From Haberlea rhodopensis (Eukaryota > Streptophyta > Magnoliopsida > Lamiales > Gesneriaceae): a stretch of DNA of 64,000 bases. The stretch's first letter is position 1; every line of letters begins with the position of its first letter. The DNA lies in the NCBI GenBank assembly GCA_907163345.1, contig CAJQUN010000003.1:23699879-23763878 (forward strand), written 5' to 3'. The notes under the pieces are model-generated. The model saw only the letters and a list, made by a program, of their open reading frames with translations. It was not told the DNA's origin and made no database searches. The position numbers were made by a program, and so were the translations under genes. Below are positions 12,246 through 23,724 of this stretch, piece after piece.

Positions 12246-12340
12246 ATTTTTTTTTAATTCCTAAAGTAGTGGGGGACGGATTCGAACTCAAGCAATTTAC
12301 AAGAAGAATAATGTTGATCATTAGGCCATATATGCCGGGT
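12246..12340 (-). mobile_element. tRNA-derived SINE-like element
   Basis: On the minus strand there is an A-box-like TGGCCTAATGATC (plus 12316-12328), then a B-box GTTCGAATCCG (plus 12277-12287). The piece ends in an A-rich tail (a run of T on the plus strand at 12247-12255). Order and spacing fit an internal pol III promoter of a plant SINE. The 5' end is uncertain. Confidence 0.6.
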
Positions 12341-12970
12341 AAATCCTTAACCCTTCCCAGTCTTAGTTAAGACCGAATAATATTCTTGTGAATTATGGCC
12401 AATATCGCACAACTCGCGTGGGCAATCAATCAGTTGAAGCGATAAAAGTAGTTGGATTCCAATTTTCGTAGTTGGATTCCAATTTTCGAGCCATACTTAC
12501 CTTATCCAAGGAGTGAATGCATTCCATTTCTCTGCCTGCTTGCGTGTATAAGTATATATGTAATCAACTCCCAATTTTCAAAATGTAGCTGCCATAAAGT
12601 TGTAGGCAGAATTAAATAATCGGAGTATTAAACTTCTAAAATCGGTACTTTGAATCTGCTTAATACGGATTAAATATTTTTTCGCACATAATTTTGAGTT
12701 ATTTTATTGGTAGCAATAATATGGTTATTTTTTATTTTTTATTTTTCTGCTTCTTTAAAAATATTTATTTAAATTTGAGAAAAAAATAATCCTTAATACA
12801 TAATCCCCTCCATATTTTATTAAGTTGGTTTCCTGTGATTATTTTGAGTTCTTTATTGCCTCGTACCAAACAAAAAATAAGTAAATATAATTTACATGCA
12901 TTTTTTTTTAATATTTGATTTACACACGATAACACATGTTAAAAAACAAACTTATTATTTGATCACATCC

Positions 12971-13084
12971 TTTTTTTTAGATTAGGAGTGACTAAATATT
13001 TTTTCTCACACCTCAGGATTCAAATTCGACCATCTCCAAAGTGGATGTGAGGTGGATGTCAGCTCATACCTAAGAGCTCGGGTC
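12971..13084 (-). mobile_element. tRNA-derived SINE, same family as the pair at 58.4 kb
   Basis: On the minus strand the order is GAGCTCTTAGGTATGAGCT (A-box region), CACTTTGGAGATGG, a B-box-like ATTTGAATCC, GTGAGAAAAAATATTTAG, CACTCCTAAT and a poly(A) tail. The copies at 58367-58613 share the same module order, including AGAAAATATTTAG before the tail. The 5' end abuts a hAT MITE at 13085, which inserted at the SINE head. Confidence 0.65.
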
Positions 13085-13533
13085 TAGGGGTATAAACGAA
13101 TCGAACATGTTCACGAACTTTTCGAGCCGGCTCGATAAATATTTGATTCGAATTCGAAATTCTCGAATTCGAGCCGAACTCGAACATGTTCGAACTTTTT
13201 TCGAGCCGAACTCGAGCCCAAATTACTTTGTTCGATAGTTCGCGAGCCGCTCGCGAACCTTAATATTTTATTAATATAATATAATTATATATTAAATAAA
13301 TATATTTCGAACCTTTCGGGTATTTATTTTCGAGCAATAATTCGAATAGCTCGCGAACATGTTCGAACATTTTCGAGCCGAACTCGAACTTTGATTCGAG
13401 CCGAACTCGAGCCAAATTTCTGAAACCATTCGAACTTCGAATCGAACTCGAACTCGAATATAACTATTTCGAACCGAATTCGAACCTTAAAATTTTCTGC
13501 ATATTAGCTCGTTTCGATTCGTTTACACCCATA
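13085..13533. mobile_element. hAT-like MITE with target-site duplication (family C)
   Basis: Terminal inverted repeats are TAGGGGTATAAACGAATCGA (left) and TATGGGTGTAAACGAATCGA (right, other strand). The flanks are CTCGGGTC (13077-13084) and CTCAGGTC (13534-13541), an 8-bp duplication with one mismatch. The interior has many TTCGAGCC / GGCTCGAA and CGAACATGTTCG palindromes, so the element is strongly self-complementary. It has no coding capacity. Confidence 0.88.
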
Positions 13534-13808
13534 CTCAGGTCACATCTTTTTTTGACTTGTGAGTTTTTCGAAATGATTTTATGACATGCCCATAATTTAT
13601 TTCGTACACGGACCTACTAACTTGTATCAGTTGTTCAAACTTTATTTAATAAATAAATAAACAGTCAATTGGAACTCTCGAGTTAAAAATATATATACTA
13701 ATTGAATTATTTTTAATAATTAAAATATTATTTTAATTATTATAAAATATAAATGCTAATGTTTTAAACGATATTCCGGAACCCCCTATTCCTATTATCA
13801 TCTGTAAA

Positions 13809-14846
13809 ATGGCACACAGCAGCCATAGGCGCATCTTAGCACATTCCGACTCCATGAATCCCACACACAAAAAGCACCCTAAACCCACCCCCTTCGCCGC
13901 CCCCGTCGCCACGTCTACCACCACTCCCGCCGCCAAAGTTCGCCACCACCCAACCCCGGATCCCATCATCATCCCTGCTTCTACTGTCGAAAACATTTCA
14001 CATCGTTTCACCAAGCTGTATGCAAATCACAAGAAACTAGCCTCCACCTCCTTAAACCCTTCGAAACCGCATCCACATCCTCAACCCGAGACCCATTTCC
14101 AAGAAAAAACCCTCACCATTTCCCCGGTTTTGAACTCATCTTGCACAACTTTGACCAAGTCAAAAAGTCACCATGGAAGAAATTATTTTCCAGTTTCAAA
14201 AATTGAGGAGAAACATCAGTTCAGCACAAGAACCAAGGTGAAAGAAAAGGATGAAAGCAAGATCCCCTCATATAAAGACCCAAATAACTCATATTTGGTG
14301 GAGCATGATGTTAAAAAGGCGTCCCAATTGATGACTAGGAGTTTAGAAAGTGACCAAGTTAAGGGCTTTCGGAAAGGGTTCGAGGGGAGACGGTTGTCTG
14401 TATCATCTTTACCTCTCGATAATAGAGGGAGAAGAAAATCAATTTGCAGTTCACAGATTGAGCTGTCTGGATTCTTCTCTTGTGCTGGTGTGAGAGTTGT
14501 TGCTGTTGATATGCCTCCGTCTATGCAAATTCACGCTGTGAATTGTGCAAGAAAGACTCATGATAGCTTGGAGAAGTTCACCTCCAAAACTCTTGCTTTT
14601 ACACTTAAAAAGGTAATTACATCATAACTTCGATCATTAAGATGTGGGATTTTGATTATTCATTTTACTATCTTGTTTTCGCAGGAGTTTGATGGGGCAT
14701 ATGGACCTGCTTGGCATTGTATAGTGGGGTCAAGTTTTGGCTCATTCGTGACACATTCAGTTGGGGGGTTCATGTATTTCTCTATGGATCACAAGATATA
14801 TATCCTCTTATTCAAGACTACCGTACAAAAAGCAGATTCAAATTGA
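13809..14846 (+). CDS. LC8-type dynein light chain protein with long N-terminal extension
   Basis: Two exons, 13809-14612 and 14685-14846, give 321 aa. The C-terminal third is a dynein light chain type 1 domain from about residue 224: VVAVDMPPSMQ, then FDGAYGPAWHCIVGSSFGSF, THSVGGFMYF and a final strand KIYILLFKT. LC8 proteins are dimeric hubs that bind short linear motifs. Land plants lack dynein heavy chains, so a cargo-hub role is more likely than a motor role (inference). Residues 1-220 are a low-complexity, basic, Pro/Ser/His-rich region with no domain I recognise. The intron falls just before FDGAYGPAWHC. The start is the first ATG; the next in-frame Met is at residue 16. Canonical LC8 is about 90 aa, so this belongs to the extended plant subfamily. 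Confidence 0.88.
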
Positions 14847-17645
14847 ATGAGGTTATTCGATGCTTTCCTTTTAGCATAGACAGAATTTTGGAAAGATATC
14901 GTTGCCTCCTCTATATGGGATTGCACATGGTAGTTTTACTTAGGAAAGAATTGGAAAATGTTCTTGTTTGATGTCACTTAACGCAATGGAAATAGCAATG
15001 ATATGGAAAATCGTTTTTGGACACGATAAAAAAATGAAGGTTTTGGAACTGATGATATGCATTGGATATTCCCACCTAGGTTGCTTGGCCGGTGGGATAA
15101 ATCAGCGCTTAGTAAGCTGCGGTCTTAGGACCCCGGTTGGGGCTATGAAGCTTACCTTATTATTTGATATGGATATATGTGTTCTTGGATAATATAATGC
15201 CTTGTTGTTACGAGCTTCAGTTTTGATCCATTTTTGGGTTTGGTGTACTACATCAAATTTGAGAATTGATGAATTATAATCTTTAGAATCGTAGAAGCCA
15301 TTAGCCAAGTTGAGAGCATTCTGCAGTAGATTCATAATTAGTTGGCGGTAATTGAATCCCATTTTGGCCATTTGCTTAGACATTGGCAGATTTCCCTTCA
15401 CCTTGTGATGGCTTTGCCGCTGTACCTGCTGCTACATTTATTTGTCCATTATTTTAAAGTGATTCTTATACATGGATTTGCCTATATGACCATATATTTT
15501 CAAGTCTATTATATTCTGATCGATCAAAGCCCTTTCCTAACATGTACAAGAATCTTCTGCTATTCAGAATCTTTCTAAGATTCAATATCTCTCGTCTAAT
15601 TCTCTTGACAAAGTTCCAATTGAAGTGGAGGGTGTTCCTAAACAATGTGAAGTTGTGACACAAAACGAAATTAAACTTGAAACTAATTAGCGAGAAGGTT
15701 GGTTGGCCATGGAAGGATTATTACTTGGCATTGACATCCCTGTTTGGAATAAATCTTGTTTGTGCTACTTTGTCCTTGTCATTAAATATTTGGCTAGCTT
15801 GATGTTTGCTTATGTGTTGTAGTAAACATGGAACTGATAAAAAGTCGAAAATGAACGTGAATCACAACACTGAATAGCGCGGATGATTGTATCGGACCTT
15901 CGGTTGCAGAGGCAAACCATATGTTGATACTACTAGATGAAATATGCTACCAGCATGTGTGTTCGAAGATTTCCAAGATTTCTATTATTTGCTCAGTAGG
16001 TTCAGAAAACGTGGGAATTGGCCTTGCCAGTTCTTTCAAAACGATCGATCTGCTTGGTATGATCAGTAAAACGAAAATGGTTATTTAATTTTCAAACTTG
16101 TGGGCATTCAGAAAACATCTAAGAAGTATAGAAAAGCCAATTCTTGTAAAAGATATTACCTTAATGCATTTGAATCGGATCTGAAAATTAGAAATACTTA
16201 AAGAACACATTCTCATACATTCTCAGAAAGATATAAAACTTATATGATAGTGTAATATAATCAAATGATTTCAGTGTTCATTGAATAATCACCTCTCATT
16301 CTTTATAACGTCAATAATCTAAATGTAGTTGTTTTGAAAAAAAAAAAAAACAATTTCGCTTTAATATTATATAAAAGACACCAAAATGAAGTATATAACA
16401 ATCTTAATGAATCAAATTCACAATTTGGTTCAGAATAAATTAGAGTTTTTTATGTTTTAGAATTTTGGATTTAAAATAAATATTTTTTGCACTCTAGCAA
16501 TTTATTCTAATGTAATGGGTATTTTAGCAAATAGAAAAGTTTTAGGTTTTGCCATCATTTCTGGCTGAATCATTCATTATCTTAGAAAATAAAAATATAT
16601 ATCAAACTGATTAAAATATTAATAAATCAACACAGTAATATACTAAAAATTATAAAATTTTATACTTATTTTATTCATTTGAATTTGGATAATTTTTATT
16701 TGTATTTTGTTGTTTTTACTTTTATTTTATTTCCTTAGTTTTTATTAGTGATAATTCTTCGAATTTTAGGGGATCCGCGTGAAAAAAATTGGTGATTTTT
16801 TATCAGATACATATATTTAATATAATATAATATTATTAAATTTTGGTGTAGATTAAATTTTAATATAAAATATAATTTTATATGGATTAAATTTTTGTAT
16901 GAAATATAATTATATTAAAATATTTTTATACAAAGTTAATGTTTGAGTTTATTATTTTATTATGTTTTGTTTTATTTTAAATATAATGATATTATAGGAA
17001 TTGAGTATTTTGCGAAAGAAAATTTGATAGAGAGAACAAATAATTGGAAAAGAAATGTTTAATTTTTTTGTTTTGTTTTTTGACCTGAAATAGGATTATA
17101 TTAAGTTAAAAAAAATAAGAATTACAAATAATAATCAGCCGAGACCACAACCACAATTAACACCAACGAAAACTAGCCACAAATACAGATATCTAACATG
17201 GACAAAAACTTAGTTATTACGATTAAAGGTCAGACATATAGGCGAATTGATAATTGATTCACTGCAAATGTACAATAACTTAGTCAGACGAGTGTAAAGT
17301 CCATCAAAACGAGATCAAGTCTTCTCAAACCACGGATCTCAGGTGGGGTCGAAAGCATGAATCACCTTCCAGAAGTGAATGTACAAAGGTGGATAAATAG
17401 GAATATAAACTGATACAAAAACACCAAACGAACAATCTCCGATATCCAAATCCAAACATAATTCTAACAACCTCAAGTTTTATAATATAGTGTAGGAATA
17501 TTTAGATAAAAAAAATAAAATAATTAAAAATTTTAAATATGACAGGATGATTTGGTGGAATCCGGGTCGGTTTTAGAAGCAGTGTGGTGTCGTTTGTTTA
17601 TGTGCATTTTCCCTCCGTCGCCACACGCTGACCTAACCTACTCTG
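14847..17645. other. Spacer between the dynein light chain and OTC genes
   Basis: The first few hundred bases are probably 3' UTR. Two short coding-like tails lie at about 15035-15126 and 15541-15690; only the second is listed. From about 16100 to 17500 the sequence is AT-rich with nothing I can name. The last 130 bases are C/T-rich and are likely the OTC 5' leader. Confidence 0.5.
15541..15690 (+). pseudogene. Short open coding-like tail of unknown origin
   Basis: Fifty codons lie open from an upstream stop to TAG at 15688-15690. The translation includes SSAIQNLSKIQYLSS and KVPIEVEGVPKQCEVV, which reads like protein rather than random spacer. There is no start codon and no clear splice site. 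It may be the last exon of a decayed gene, or 3' UTR that happens to be open. I do not recognise a family. Confidence 0.2.
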
Positions 17646-20189
17646 ATGATGGCGGCCATTTATTGCCACCTCTCCTCCGCTACGTCGCCGGAAACAGTTT
17701 CACTTTCTTCAACGTCTTCGCTCTCGTCCACTACCCGATCGTTTTACCGACCATCCAGTGTCTCCGTTCCATCACCGGCGATCTTCCGACGAATCTCCTG
17801 CCAGACACTATTTTCTGCTCCTTCCTCCGTCAATGGAAAAGGTTCGAGGTTTTATTTCACTCTTCTTTTGTCGTAATTTTCTGAATGTATGGGTTCAGAT
17901 TATGTTCTTAAATTTTGTGTTCGCTTGAAATGCATCTCAAGGGGAGTCGTTTTGACTTCGTGCTAGTTCTTGAAAGCTAATTACTTCGTGATGGTGGTAG
18001 AGTTGCATTCTTTATTTTTCTGTTACCTTGTTTATATGTTATACGGAATTACAAGGTAATATTTTGGTCGATAAGAATGTATGCCACTTTAATTTATGTT
18101 TTTCTGCATGCGTTTTTAGTCTCAATGGGTATTGAGTTTAGTACATTGCCTTTGTTGATATGTAGGATGATTATAGCTCTGTAGATTTTTTTCGTGGTAA
18201 TGCAGGGGGAAATCCCGTCTTACTACTTGTCATCAGGCATTGGATCCACTTATCATGATTGATGCTCCTGTTTTTTTCATCCAAAATATTGTATTACCTT
18301 TGCCATACTGTGGGATGTAAGCATCCTCAATGGAACCACATTTGGTCGATTGTTTACTACCTATTTTACTTGTTTTTATAGCTTAAGATTTCTAATATAT
18401 GCATTTTATTTGATATTTCAGCAAAGGCGGGTCTGAAGGATTTCCTTCACATCAGTGACTTTGACAAAGACACCATTTTAAAGATCTTAGATCGAGCCAA
18501 GGAGGTCAAGTCGATGATAAAATCAGGGGATGGAGCATATCTCCCATTTAAAGGGAAGACAATGGCAATGATATTTGCTAAGCCATCCATGAGGACAAGG
18601 GTTTCATTTGAGACCGGATTTTATTTGCTTGGCGGGCATGGTTTATACCTGGGACCTGATGATATCCAGATGGGTAAACGGGAGGAAACTCGTGATGTTG
18701 CCCGCGTTCTTTCTCGCTATAATGATATCATTATGGCTCGAGTTTTTGCTCATCAGGTGTGCTGATGGATTTTCTTGATTAAGTGCATCTGATTTTTGCA
18801 GGCACTTGAATGTGCTCTTCATTGACATCAATCACTTATCAAGATTCAAATGTTGTATTGAACCAGATCAGCATCTGCTCTGGTTAACTGGGTTTTTTTT
18901 ACTATCTGACTTGGTAATCCGATCCAAGTTTTGTACCTCCTAACATGACAGCATACATTTTTGTTAGTTGTAATCCATTTTCTTGATGGTGTCTTTTGGA
19001 TCTGGATCTTGCAAAATGTTATTGACATGCCTCATTTTCTCTGTAGGACATTCTAGATCTTGCTAAATATTCTTCTGTACCTGTGATCAATGGGCTGACA
19101 GACTATAATCATCCATGTCAAATTATGGCTGATGCACTCACGATCATAGAACATGTTGGTCGACTGGAGGGAACTAAGGTGGACCTTATAGGCTATATAT
19201 GGTCATTTATGATGATAGCCTCTATGTATTAATTCCCCATTTTGAAGTTATTGGCATTTATATGTTTGATATTGCCATTATTCAGGTTGTTTATGTCGGG
19301 GATGGAAACAATATTGTGCATTCTTGGTTGATGCTGGCATCGGTGATCCCTTTCCACTTTGTTTGTGCCTGTCCTAGAGGTTTTGAACCAGATGCCAGGA
19401 CGGCAAAAACTGCAATAAAAGCTGGGGTCAGCAAAATCGAAATAACTAGTGACCCAAAAGAGGCTGTGAAGGGAGCTGATGTTGTCTATTCTGATGTTTG
19501 GGCTAGCATGGGACAAAAGGAAGAAGCTGAATACCGCCGTAAAGTTTTTCAAGGATTCCAGGTATGCAACTTGCAAGGAAAAATTTATATGGCCACTTGG
19601 TTATGCACCTGTAAATTGAGTCCTCGCTGACTTATCAAAGGCGCAAAATTATTGAATCTTGAAATTTACTTGATGAGAAGCCATGAAGGTGGACAGGCGT
19701 AGTAGCAAGCATAGTACAAGTCTGGTCCAATATTAGTCTTTAGTCGTGTTGCTGCTGTGTGGAATCCTTGTTGCACTCTAGGTCAACGTTCATTGCAAGA
19801 TTAATATATAGGGCTGTGGGGTTCATATATCCAGTCTGTATTCCACAATCCTTCGTTATCAGTGTTGTGCTAATCGAAAAATGTGGCACCTTGAACACAT
19901 TTTGCTTGCGGTGTTTATCTAACAATCCATTCTTTTAGGTAGAAATTTTAATTGACGACATAATTTCCTTCACGTCGCCATGAACTCTGATTGAGAACTT
20001 ATGTAGGTGGATGAAGCCCTGATGGAATTGGCAGGTTCAAAAGCCTATTTTATGCATTGTTTACCAGCAGAAAGAAGCGTTGAGGTTACTGACGGTGTTA
20101 TGGAAGCCCCAAACTCTATCGTCTTCCCCCAAGCAGAGAACCGGATGCATGCACAAAACGCAATCATGCTTCACGCTCTTGGGTTGTGA
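17646..20189 (+). CDS. OTC: Ornithine carbamoyltransferase, plastid
   Basis: Five exons, 17646-17841, 18422-18756, 19047-19178, 19286-19561 and 20007-20189, give 373 aa (Arabidopsis OTC is about 375 aa). The enzyme joins carbamoyl phosphate and ornithine to make citrulline in arginine synthesis. Residues 1 to about 60 are Ser/Thr/Arg-rich and acidic-poor, a chloroplast transit peptide. The carbamoyl-phosphate motif is SMRTR at residues 121-125, followed by VSFETGF. HPCQ is at 199-202, VVYVGDGNN and VHSW are in exon 4, and the ornithine-site HCLPA is at 330-334. All catalytic motifs are intact. Two adjacent in-frame ATGs (17646 and 17649) could serve as start; the second has the better GCGG context after ATG. 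The intron between exons 1 and 2 (580 bp) separates the transit peptide from the mature enzyme. Confidence 0.97.
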
Positions 20190-21950
20190 AGGCCAACTGA
20201 GTTAACATGTTTTAAAGTTCTTGTTTTATCCCGATTCCCTCATCCTTTAACTTAGTTGTGGTGTGGCTTGGACTTCTCTCGTGTACTAGATATTTCACCT
20301 TTCATTGTCGGCTTAGATTTAGCGTAAAATGTTGGAAATAAAATAATCTACCTTGTGATTTGAGTATAGCATTTTCTTATTGAACTGATGAAATGCCAAA
20401 TGGTTGACAAATCTTGTTTCCGTTCGGATTAAGATTTGGTTCGTTCTCATAATGATAGTATAAACTTTGTCAATCAACACAATCAGATTCATGGGTGTCC
20501 CCTTTTTTGTATAAGATGCTTGCTCTTATCTAGACCATATATAAAGTGTGAGGTTGTCAATGGTATGACCTAAAGTGAATTTATCATAATACTCTCAATA
20601 TGTGTTGTCAATTAACAAAGGTGTTCAACGTGATAAATGACCACAAGGTCGTGCTAAGTTGGATAACCACAATAACATCCAAAAAAGACATGGTATTGTA
20701 TTAAGCTACAAAATTAATCTGAAAAAAAAATATTACATCCCAAAGTCAAAGGTAAAAAATGGATTTACAATTACCTCGTCAGTTTACAAAACAAATATTG
20801 TATACGCATGCAACGCATGCAAGTGATGTCTAGTTATATATTAAATGTAAATGGGGTAAAGTTGAATTGTTTTGCTCATTTTAAATACAATGACTATAGA
20901 ATTACAAAATTCATTTCAGTTAAATTTACATAAAACAAAATTATTCTGAAATGTATGAGGGATGCTACATCTGCACAATTTAGCATTCCAAATTAACTTT
21001 ATTCTAGATTGAGTTGATAAAAAAGGTGCTTAGGGGCTATAAATTATGGACTTAGGTATGTATAATGTACAATATAATAGAATCTTGATCTCTTCTTGTC
21101 CATCACATTGACATATTATATTTTAATGAAAAACATATTTTTATTTTCCAAATTTAAAATCAGTATAATACATGGAATTTATAAATTATCCAGTAATTGA
21201 AACGGTATCAATTAAAGATGGATATACAATCCGTCCCCAACCTCAAATAGTTATAATAGTTTCCACAGTTTCGTCCACCATTTTCTATATCAAAGAGGCA
21301 TGAAACTGAGATCTAAACGAAACAAATTCTATATTTTAGCTAATTTACCATTTTTTTAAATAGAATTAGGAAGTAGGATTTTATATGGGTCTCGAATTCA
21401 TCTTTAATACCATTAAGTCAGCACACCTATGATATTTTACCAATCTCCGATCCAATGTATGATATCAAGTTATCAACAATAATTAAGATACAACTTTAAA
21501 CTAATAGAAATGTTTGCATATACAGTTGCGACTAGTGTTTTTGAAGCCTTTCGACTCAAAGAACCATCCGTAATCCGGTCCAAGTAAAAAATTACAGCAG
21601 CATTTTCATATTCTCCACTTTTGAACCGGCGACATCGCTTAATGCATCACTCGAGATATTTTTGATAATGTGACAACAATACCCCGCAAATCGCGAAGGT
21701 CGGCTACGCATTTCCTGATTCCGGGCCACTAAAAAACCAGACAAAATTTAAGGGCAAAATTGTCAAACGATTTCAGTATAATATTCCCCGTAGTTGTGTA
21801 ACCCACGTCCTCTTTGTAAAGCTGAAAAAAGATCTACGAAAAGGTTGGGCGAAGCAGAGGAGTTCGTTATCCATATTCTCTCTCTAAATCAACAGTTTCA
21901 TCTCCGATCAATTTAGGGTTTCTACGATTGTCCCACGACTCTACTCAGCG
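20190..21950. other. Spacer between OTC and the NOT4-like gene
   Basis: No gene is supported. The first few hundred bases are probably OTC 3' UTR. The middle is AT-rich without a repeat I can place. The last 100 bases (CT-rich, TTTAGGGTTT-type) are likely the 5' leader of the next gene. Confidence 0.5.
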
Positions 21951-23724
21951 ATGGTTTCTGATTCAATCCCCGGAGCCTCTATCCCTATGGCTTCCTCAAA
22001 TCCCAAAGATTTTGCCAAGAAAAAAAGGGTATTTTTGTTTTTCAGTTTTTGTCTTAGATTACCAAATTCGTGCTTGCATTGTATTGCATGTTCACCAATT
22101 GTTTTTTGAGGCTGTAGGATTGTTTTTTAGGGGGTTGGGTGCACGCGATTCTGTAAAATTTGTCGTTCATTTATGGATTTCAACGTGGTTTGAGATTATG
22201 AGTCTTCAAGGTTATTATTTTCTTGATGAAATTTGCGTTTTGAGTTGACGTTGAGCTTTTTGTCTTTTCTAAAATTTAGGCTAATCGTTCGGCGAAATTG
22301 AAGCAGTGCAAGCTTGATGCCCGTCGTGAGCAGTGGCTTTCTCAAGGTTAGCAAGATATTTTTCTAGTTTTTCACATGTCAGTTACTTGGTTTGCCGAAA
22401 CGGTCGCGGAGTTGGTTGTTCTATTGATATTTGCCAGAACAGTAGCTGTTATTGTCGTGGATTATTTTTTTTAAATTACAAAATGAATATAATTAAATAA
22501 TTTGGAAAATTATGTACAAATTTTTTATGAAAAAATTTAAAAACCGTCGCTACAGCTGCTGATTTCGCTGCTGATTTCGCCATTCCGTTGCGCGACTGCT
22601 GCGAATGTTGCCCATCTGTTGCGCGACGGCCGCAAAATCACCAATATTCCATGAAAAAACGGTGTTATATTTACTTTTTTGTTTTAGCCTGAAACACTTT
22701 ACCGGTGCTATTTTAAACAAAGTTTTACCTTATTATTCGTTAATATTCCATGATGGTGATTTTTGCAGTAAAAAATAAGGGGAGGGGTAAAGGGGAAGCG
22801 AATGATGGATCAGTGAAACATGGGGGGCCATCTGTGCATATGGAGAATGTGAGGGGCCGGATGAGGGAGAAAATGGAGATAAATCCTAGAGGTGTTGATG
22901 AGAGTTATGGAGATGGATCATTGATGCATCATTACATCGACTCTGAATCCTCACCTTCAGACAGTCCTACCAGTCTCATCAGTAGTGTATTGGGGAGTAA
23001 TCACTCTGGGACCAACTTTACTGTGAGTAGCAGAAGCTGCAGCAGCAGCAGCAGTCGAAGCAGTAGCGTTAGCAGCAATGGATGCGATCCAGAAATCATG
23101 AGTGAGGAAGATGATGGAAATGATGGTGATGATGGGTGCTTGGATGATTGGGAGGCTGTGGCTGATGCATTGGCTGAATCTGATAAAAAGCCAGAGCATA
23201 TCCCTAACTCAGCTATGGATTCAGTGCCATTTGAGAACCACGGAAATTCCTCTTCTAATTTGGAAATAATGAACCAAGTGATTGAGATTTCAAATGCAAA
23301 TCCAGAGAGTGAAGGAATGGGTGCGCAGAGGCCTTCAGGGAACTGCCGGGCTTGGAGGCTGGATGATACTTTTCGGCCTCAATGCCTCCCCACTTTGTCA
23401 AAGCAGTATAGTTTCCCCTTGAATTCCGAGCGACACATTGGCCTTGGAGCATCTGTTCGGGGATGCAAGAATGTTGGGCCAGTCCCTACATCATGCCCAA
23501 TATGCTTTGAAGAGTTAGACTTCACAGACTCTAGTTTTCTCCCTTGCTTGTGTGGATTCAGGCTGTGCCTTTTTTGTCACAAGAGGATTCTGGAGGAAGA
23601 TGGGCGTTGTCCAGGCTGCAGGAAGCAGTATTCCCATGACCAAGCTGAGGGAGAGGCAATACTGGATGGAAGCTGTTTGACCTATCGATTGGCTCGTTCT
23701 TGTAGCATGATAACAAGGTCTTAG
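21951..23724 (+). CDS. NOT4-like C4C4 RING finger protein
   Basis: Three exons, 21951-22028, 22280-22346 and 22769-23724, give 366 aa. The N-terminus has a short conserved basic block (KKKRANRSAKLKQCKLDARR, EQWLSQV) that may serve as a nuclear signal. A Ser-rich tract encoded by CAG/AGC repeats and an acidic stretch (EEDDGNDGDDG) follow. The zinc finger near the C-terminus has eight cysteines in NOT4 C4C4 spacing: residues 291, 294, 308, 310, 315, 318, 329 and 332 (CPICFEELDF, LPCLCGFRLC, RCPGC). No RRM is present, so the protein is shorter than true CNOT4. A ubiquitin E3 ligase role is likely from the RING type; the target is unknown. Both introns lie in the first 50 codons, an arrangement shared with annotated plant homologues as I recall them. 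Confidence 0.9.

Larger units (their letters stand above)
11811..13084. other. Spacer with two minus-strand SINEs
   Basis: No gene is visible. Apart from the two SINE-like pieces listed separately, the stretch is AT-rich. One 19-base direct duplication (GTAGTTGGATTCCAATTTTC) lies near 12450-12490. Confidence 0.5.

Noticed and set aside
22545..22640. GC-rich repeat (GCTGCTGATTTCGC, TTGCGCGAC) in the NOT4-like intron 2
   Set aside because: Short local duplication in an intron; no coding frame or motif of known function.
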